Made by a program: the position numbers and the translations under genes. Below the pieces are notes generated by a model. The model ran no database searches, was not told the origin of the DNA, and was given only the letters and a program-made list of their open reading frames with translations. A stretch of DNA of 64,000 bases, from the NCBI RefSeq assembly GCF_964026445.1, contig NZ_OZ032150.1:186001-250000 (forward strand), in the 5' to 3' direction. Every line of letters starts with the position of its first letter. Position 1 is the first letter of the stretch. Shown here piece by piece: positions 60,751 to 64,000 of this stretch. This stretch comes from Rickettsia endosymbiont of Cantharis rufa (GTDB taxonomy: Bacteria > Pseudomonadota > Alphaproteobacteria > Rickettsiales > Rickettsiaceae).

Positions 60751-61314
60751 TTATGAATAATAAGCTTGCCCTAATAAATCAAATTTAGGAATACCACAAT
60801 TATGTTCATATGAACCTAAATAAGCTTGTAATTCATAAACATTTTGTTCCATTTTTTCATAATTATATTTATCTGAGTTTTGAAATTTTTCAACTAATTT
60901 ACCCTTATTAACAACTTTTTTATAAGCATCTTCTTTAAAAAACCCATCTTTTTGTTCTTCGCTACAAAAGTAATCCTTAAATTCACTATGTTGTTTCGGT
61001 AAATTAGAGATAAATTCTGCAAATTTTTCTAATTGAATATTAGTAATTAGGGTAAATACCAAACCTATACTTTCTTTGTATTGATTAACTCTTGAAATTT
61101 CTTGCTCTATTACCTCTTTTCCTTCAATTTCAATAACATTTTTAGATAAAACAACCAAATCTTTTTTATTAACCTCTAGCTTTCCAGATTCCTTTTGCTT
61201 TATATTCAGCGCTTCTTCTTCTAATCCCCATTTACTAAACGATTTTTTAAATGCAGCAAGCCATGAACCAAAAGCTGCACTTTCTAACTTTTCAAAGTAT
61301 TATTTTAACCTCAT
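60751..61314 (-). pseudogene. Conserved-looking hydrophilic protein with a nonsense codon near its start
   Basis: The frame from ATG 61314 has TAA as its fifth codon (61300-61302) and then runs unbroken to 60751: YFEKLESAAFGSWLAAFKKS, FSKWGLEEEALNIKQKES, ISRVNQYKESIGLVFTLITN, KFAEFISNLPKQHSEFKDYF. A TTG at 61158 could start a 135-residue form. Rich in Lys and Glu with no membrane segment or signal peptide. Family not recognised. It may be a pseudogene or be translated from an internal non-ATG start. Confidence 0.5.
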
Positions 61315-61523
61315 AACTAATTTCCTTGTTTATATTTTCTTAGTTTAACTTTATATTACTAGTTGAAAGTAATCAAGTTATAAAGCTAAGAAAAATTAAT
61401 GCTTTTGTAAAAATCTTACATAGCGTAACAATTGAAAAACAGTTTCAAAGTGTTTAAAATAATTTGACTATTTTAGGAAATTTTAATAAAATCTATTAAT
61501 AAACTCAATCGATAATACAAAAT

Positions 61524-62468
61524 ATGAAAACAGCTCTTATCTTCCCCGGTCAAGGATCGCAATTGATCGGCATGGGAAAAGATTTTTACGATAATTTTAA
61601 ACCTGCCAAAGAAACCTTCCAAATCGTTGATGAAGTACTAAACCGAAAACTCACTGATATAATTTTTAATGGACCTTCTGAAGAACTTACCTTAACTACT
61701 AATGCACAACCAGCATTAATGGCGGTATCTATAGCAATAATAAATACTATCAAAGCTGAAATCGGTAAAAATTTGGATAGTCTTTGCGATTATGTTGCTG
61801 GTCATTCTCTAGGTGAATATAGTGCTTTATGTAGTACCGGAAGTATTAGCCTTACAGATACTGCAAAACTACTTCATGTACGTAGTACATCTATGCAAGA
61901 AGCATGTCCTGAAGGCGAGGGAGTTATGGCTGCTTGTATTAATATTCCGATTCAAAAGCTTGAAGAACTATTAGAAGATATCAACAAAATAAATTTATGC
62001 CAAATAGCCAACGATAATATTGAGGGGCAAATAGTTATTAGCGGTAAGACCACAGCTATAGATCACGCTATTAGTATAATTAAAGATTTAGGTTATAAAG
62101 CAATAAAGTTGAAAGTCAGTGCTCCATTTCACTGTAGTTTAATGAAGCCGGCAGAATATAAAATGCAAATAGCACTTGATAAAACAGTAATTAACAAACC
62201 TCTAATACCGGTAATTCAGAATTATACCGCAAAACCTATAGCCTATCCTCTAGAAATCAAACAAAATTTAATTCTTCAGATATGCGGACGAGTTAGATGG
62301 CGTGAAACTTTAGAGCTATTTAATCAGCTAGACGTAACCCATATAGTAGAAATAGGACCTGGAAGCTTACTAACAAATATGCTCCGAAAAATTAATTATC
62401 CATTCAAATTAAGTAATATAAGTAATTTAGAAGAACTACAGAATTTTTTAGATAACATTAACAAATAA
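61524..62468 (+). CDS. fabD: Malonyl-CoA:ACP transacylase
   Basis: Loads malonate onto ACP for fatty-acid synthesis. The 314 residues show FPGQGSQLIGMGKDF (about 6-20), the active-site Ser in VAGHSLGEYSALCS (about 91-104), the Arg-containing LLHVRSTSMQEA and the catalytic His in KVSAPFHCSLMKPA (about 201). IEIGPGSLLTNMLRK is near the C-terminus. It is separated from fabF-acpP-fabG by the accessory region. The 61315-61523 spacer upstream shows no gene. Confidence 0.96.
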   Translation: MKTALIFPGQGSQLIGMGKDFYDNFKPAKETFQIVDEVLNRKLTDIIFNGPSEELTLTTNAQPALMAVSIAIINTIKAEIGKNLDSLCDYVAGHSLGEYSALCSTGSISLTDTAKLLHVRSTSMQEACPEGEGVMAACINIPIQKLEELLEDINKINLCQIANDNIEGQIVISGKTTAIDHAISIIKDLGYKAIKLKVSAPFHCSLMKPAEYKMQIALDKTVINKPLIPVIQNYTAKPIAYPLEIKQNLILQICGRVRWRETLELFNQLDVTHIVEIGPGSLLTNMLRKINYPFKLSNISNLEELQNFLDNINK

Positions 62469-62526
62469 CGCTTTTAATAACTTCTGATTTATAAAACTTT
62501 TAAATTAGCTCAATAATATTATTATA

Positions 62527-63694
62527 TGAAAATTAGTTTTAGTTTTTTAAGAAATTTCTAGAATTGCTAACTAGCGATTGGCTGAGCTATTTAAATAAGA
62601 TAATAGAGGATTATAAAAATTTAGCTTTAACAGATGCTAATGATACATTTTTAAAAGAAGAATGTTACAACAAAATTGCTCTTATTAAGGGAGACGTTAA
62701 AAAAGGTGAATACCCGTGGTATGTTATTCCTTTTGATAAAATAGAACGTGCAAGTTTATTACTTACCAATATTCATATATTAGAGCTTGATTACCTAAAT
62801 CAAAATATGGTAAAAGCAATAAAAAATATGCTGCAAAATAATTTCAAAGGTATATAATCCGGCAATTTATATTATTGCTAACTATGAAGAACCTATAATT
62901 AAAAACTATACGATAATAGATAAAATAGCCAAAGGGAAAGTTATTACCTTTGAAGATTTAAATATTAAATATATAGATCACGCGGATGAAGAGTTAAAAT
63001 ATATAGGTTATATAGTAAATGATATTAGAAAACTAGACAGCGAGTTAGTAGCAGATATATCAAATATTATCAAATTTATTTATCAATTTTATTTTGTAGA
63101 TTCTGCTATTACTCAGTACACGATCATTTTTATGACTGCATATTTTGAAGAACTACAAAATTTCATCAAAATTTAGATCACCTCAATTTTATAGTGCCAT
63201 TGAAGCATTATAATTTAAATTACCGGCCTAAAAATTATAATAATTTTGTCGATATTGAAGCAATAACTTGGAATAGATTTTTAGTAAAATATCAGAAATT
63301 ATTTAATAATCTTAGCGAAGAACATTCAGAAATATTATCTAGTATCTGTAGTGATAAAGACGGTTTTGTAAAATTATTACTTTCAGATTCTTGTCATCTT
63401 AGCTTAAACAAACGAAACGAAATTATAGCGTACCTAATAGGTAAATATAAAAATGATACCAAATCTATTTGTTACATAATCGAACAGCTTCTTAATATTT
63501 GTAACGATAATACGAGTATTAAAACTATAGAAACAAAGGTTAAACATCTTAACAAATATATTAAACATTCCCGTAGCTGGAATGGTTTACCTAGCTATTG
63601 ACATATTAACTTTAAAGGGCTGCCCGGTTGCGATACGAAAGCTTTGATTATAGGCGATTCTGTAAAGCCGGAAAATGATTTTGATAATATTTAG
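62527..63694 (+). pseudogene. Shattered gene of unknown function after fabD
   Basis: Four pieces in shifting frames give one continuous-looking protein. From ATG 62527: MKISFSFLRNF, then a frame change near 62560 into LLTSDWLSYLNKIIEDYKNL to 62857. After a second shift: NPAIYIIANYEEPIIKNYTI to DSAITQYTIIFMTAYFEELQ (about 62858-63170). After a third: NLDHLNFIVPLKHYNLNYRP to RSWNGLPSY, stop TGA at 63599-63601. The same frame then runs 30 more codons (INFKGLPGCDTKALIIGDSV) to TAG 63692-63694. No recognised domain; Asn/Ile/Lys-rich. Confidence 0.65.
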
Positions 63695-63760
63695 TTAGAA
63701 AAATTATAAAATAATTCTAGAAATTTTGCTTATTAGCTGATATAAAGTAAAGCTATAACT

Positions 63761-63852
63761 GGAGAGATGGCCGAGTGGCCGAAGGCGGCGGTTTGCTAAA
63801 CCGTTATACGAGTCACACCGTATCGAGGGTTCGAATCCCTCTCTCTCCGCCA
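63761..63852 (+). tRNA. tRNA-Ser (anticodon GCU)
   Basis: A 92-nt class II tRNA. Acceptor GGAGAGA pairs with TCTCTCC; anticodon stem GCGGT/ACCGT with loop TTGCTAA (anticodon GCT); a long variable arm (ATACGAGTCACACCGTAT region) as expected for tRNA-Ser; T loop GTTCGAATC; encoded CCA. It reads AGC/AGU serine codons. Confidence 0.95.
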
Positions 63853-63971
63853 ACACATGTTCTATTTAAAATTCAAGTTATTTTACAAAAAACATTTAAA
63901 AGAAATATTATAACAGGATTAGTATAAGGTATTTATAGTGATATGATACCTGTAATATTACTAAGGTTATT

Positions 63972-64000
63972 ATGATAAATAAAGAAGATTTTGACTGTGC
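63972..64000 (+). CDS. Possible start of a further gene, cut by window end
   Basis: ATG at 63972 opens MINKEDFDC to the window edge. An AAGG lies 7 nt upstream. Only nine codons are visible, so the call rests on the start context alone. Confidence 0.3.

Overview
The window is a chromosomal segment of a Rickettsia species (Rickettsiales, Alphaproteobacteria). The grounds are the strong A+T bias, more than fifteen palindromic repeats of the Rickettsia palindromic element (RPE) type, a solitary second VirB4 ATPase of the rickettsial vir homologue (rvh) type IV system, an OmpB-type protein lysine methyltransferase next to nuoJ, and a degraded metK. The density of RPEs and insertion sequences fits a spotted-fever, transitional or ancestral-group species better than a typhus-group one; this is inference, and the species cannot be named from the sequence alone.

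Layout. 1-9.6 kb: complex I genes nuoG(partial)-H-I on the + strand face nuoJ-K-L-M and the haem-exporter ATPase ccmA on the - strand; an IS1-family copy and a small broken gene lie where they converge. 9.7-25.5 kb (- strand): lysine methyltransferase, outer-membrane beta-barrel, TerC-family protein, a very large secreted cysteine-rich protein, rvhB4-II, serS, tatC, an AmpG-like transporter with an in-frame RPE, and an AsmA-like protein. 25.7-38.8 kb: ugd and dnaE (+), a 774-residue protein with a possible Cys-His enzyme core, the metK pseudogene, polA, ftsY and a BamE-like lipoprotein. 38.9-46.1 kb (+): rpmF-fabH, pal, tRNA-Met, lptG-type permease, mreB-mreC-yraN, a small HTH regulator and gmk. 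46.1-48.2 kb: an IS scar (truncated proline-rich gene, two head-on IS1-family copies, decayed IS630). 48.2-53.7 kb (- strand): Uup-type ABC-F protein, fabF, acpP, fabG, recA. 54-61.3 kb: accessory region with a DHA2 drug exporter, two IS1-family copies with intact 8-bp target duplications, antirepressor and coiled-coil gene remnants, two diverged copies of a structured element, an IS21-family element and an IS3 remnant. 61.5-64 kb: fabD, a shattered gene, tRNA-Ser(GCU) and the first bases of another ORF.

The housekeeping content covers respiration, fatty-acid synthesis (fabH, fabF, acpP, fabG, fabD), cell shape and envelope (mreBC, pal, BamE-like, LptG, AsmA), protein export (tatC, ftsY, signal-peptide clients) and replication/repair (dnaE, polA, recA).

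The most unusual observation is a pair of about 190-nt repeats (near 56783-56975 and 57313-57512) whose primary sequence has diverged while at least three helices keep pairing through compensatory changes. This points to an uncharacterised structured RNA or DNA element. Also notable: four IS1-family copies that share the same inactivating lesions although two sit in fresh-looking target duplications, RPEs inserted inside other RPEs and inside nuoL and a transporter gene, and a candidate secreted Cys-His effector.
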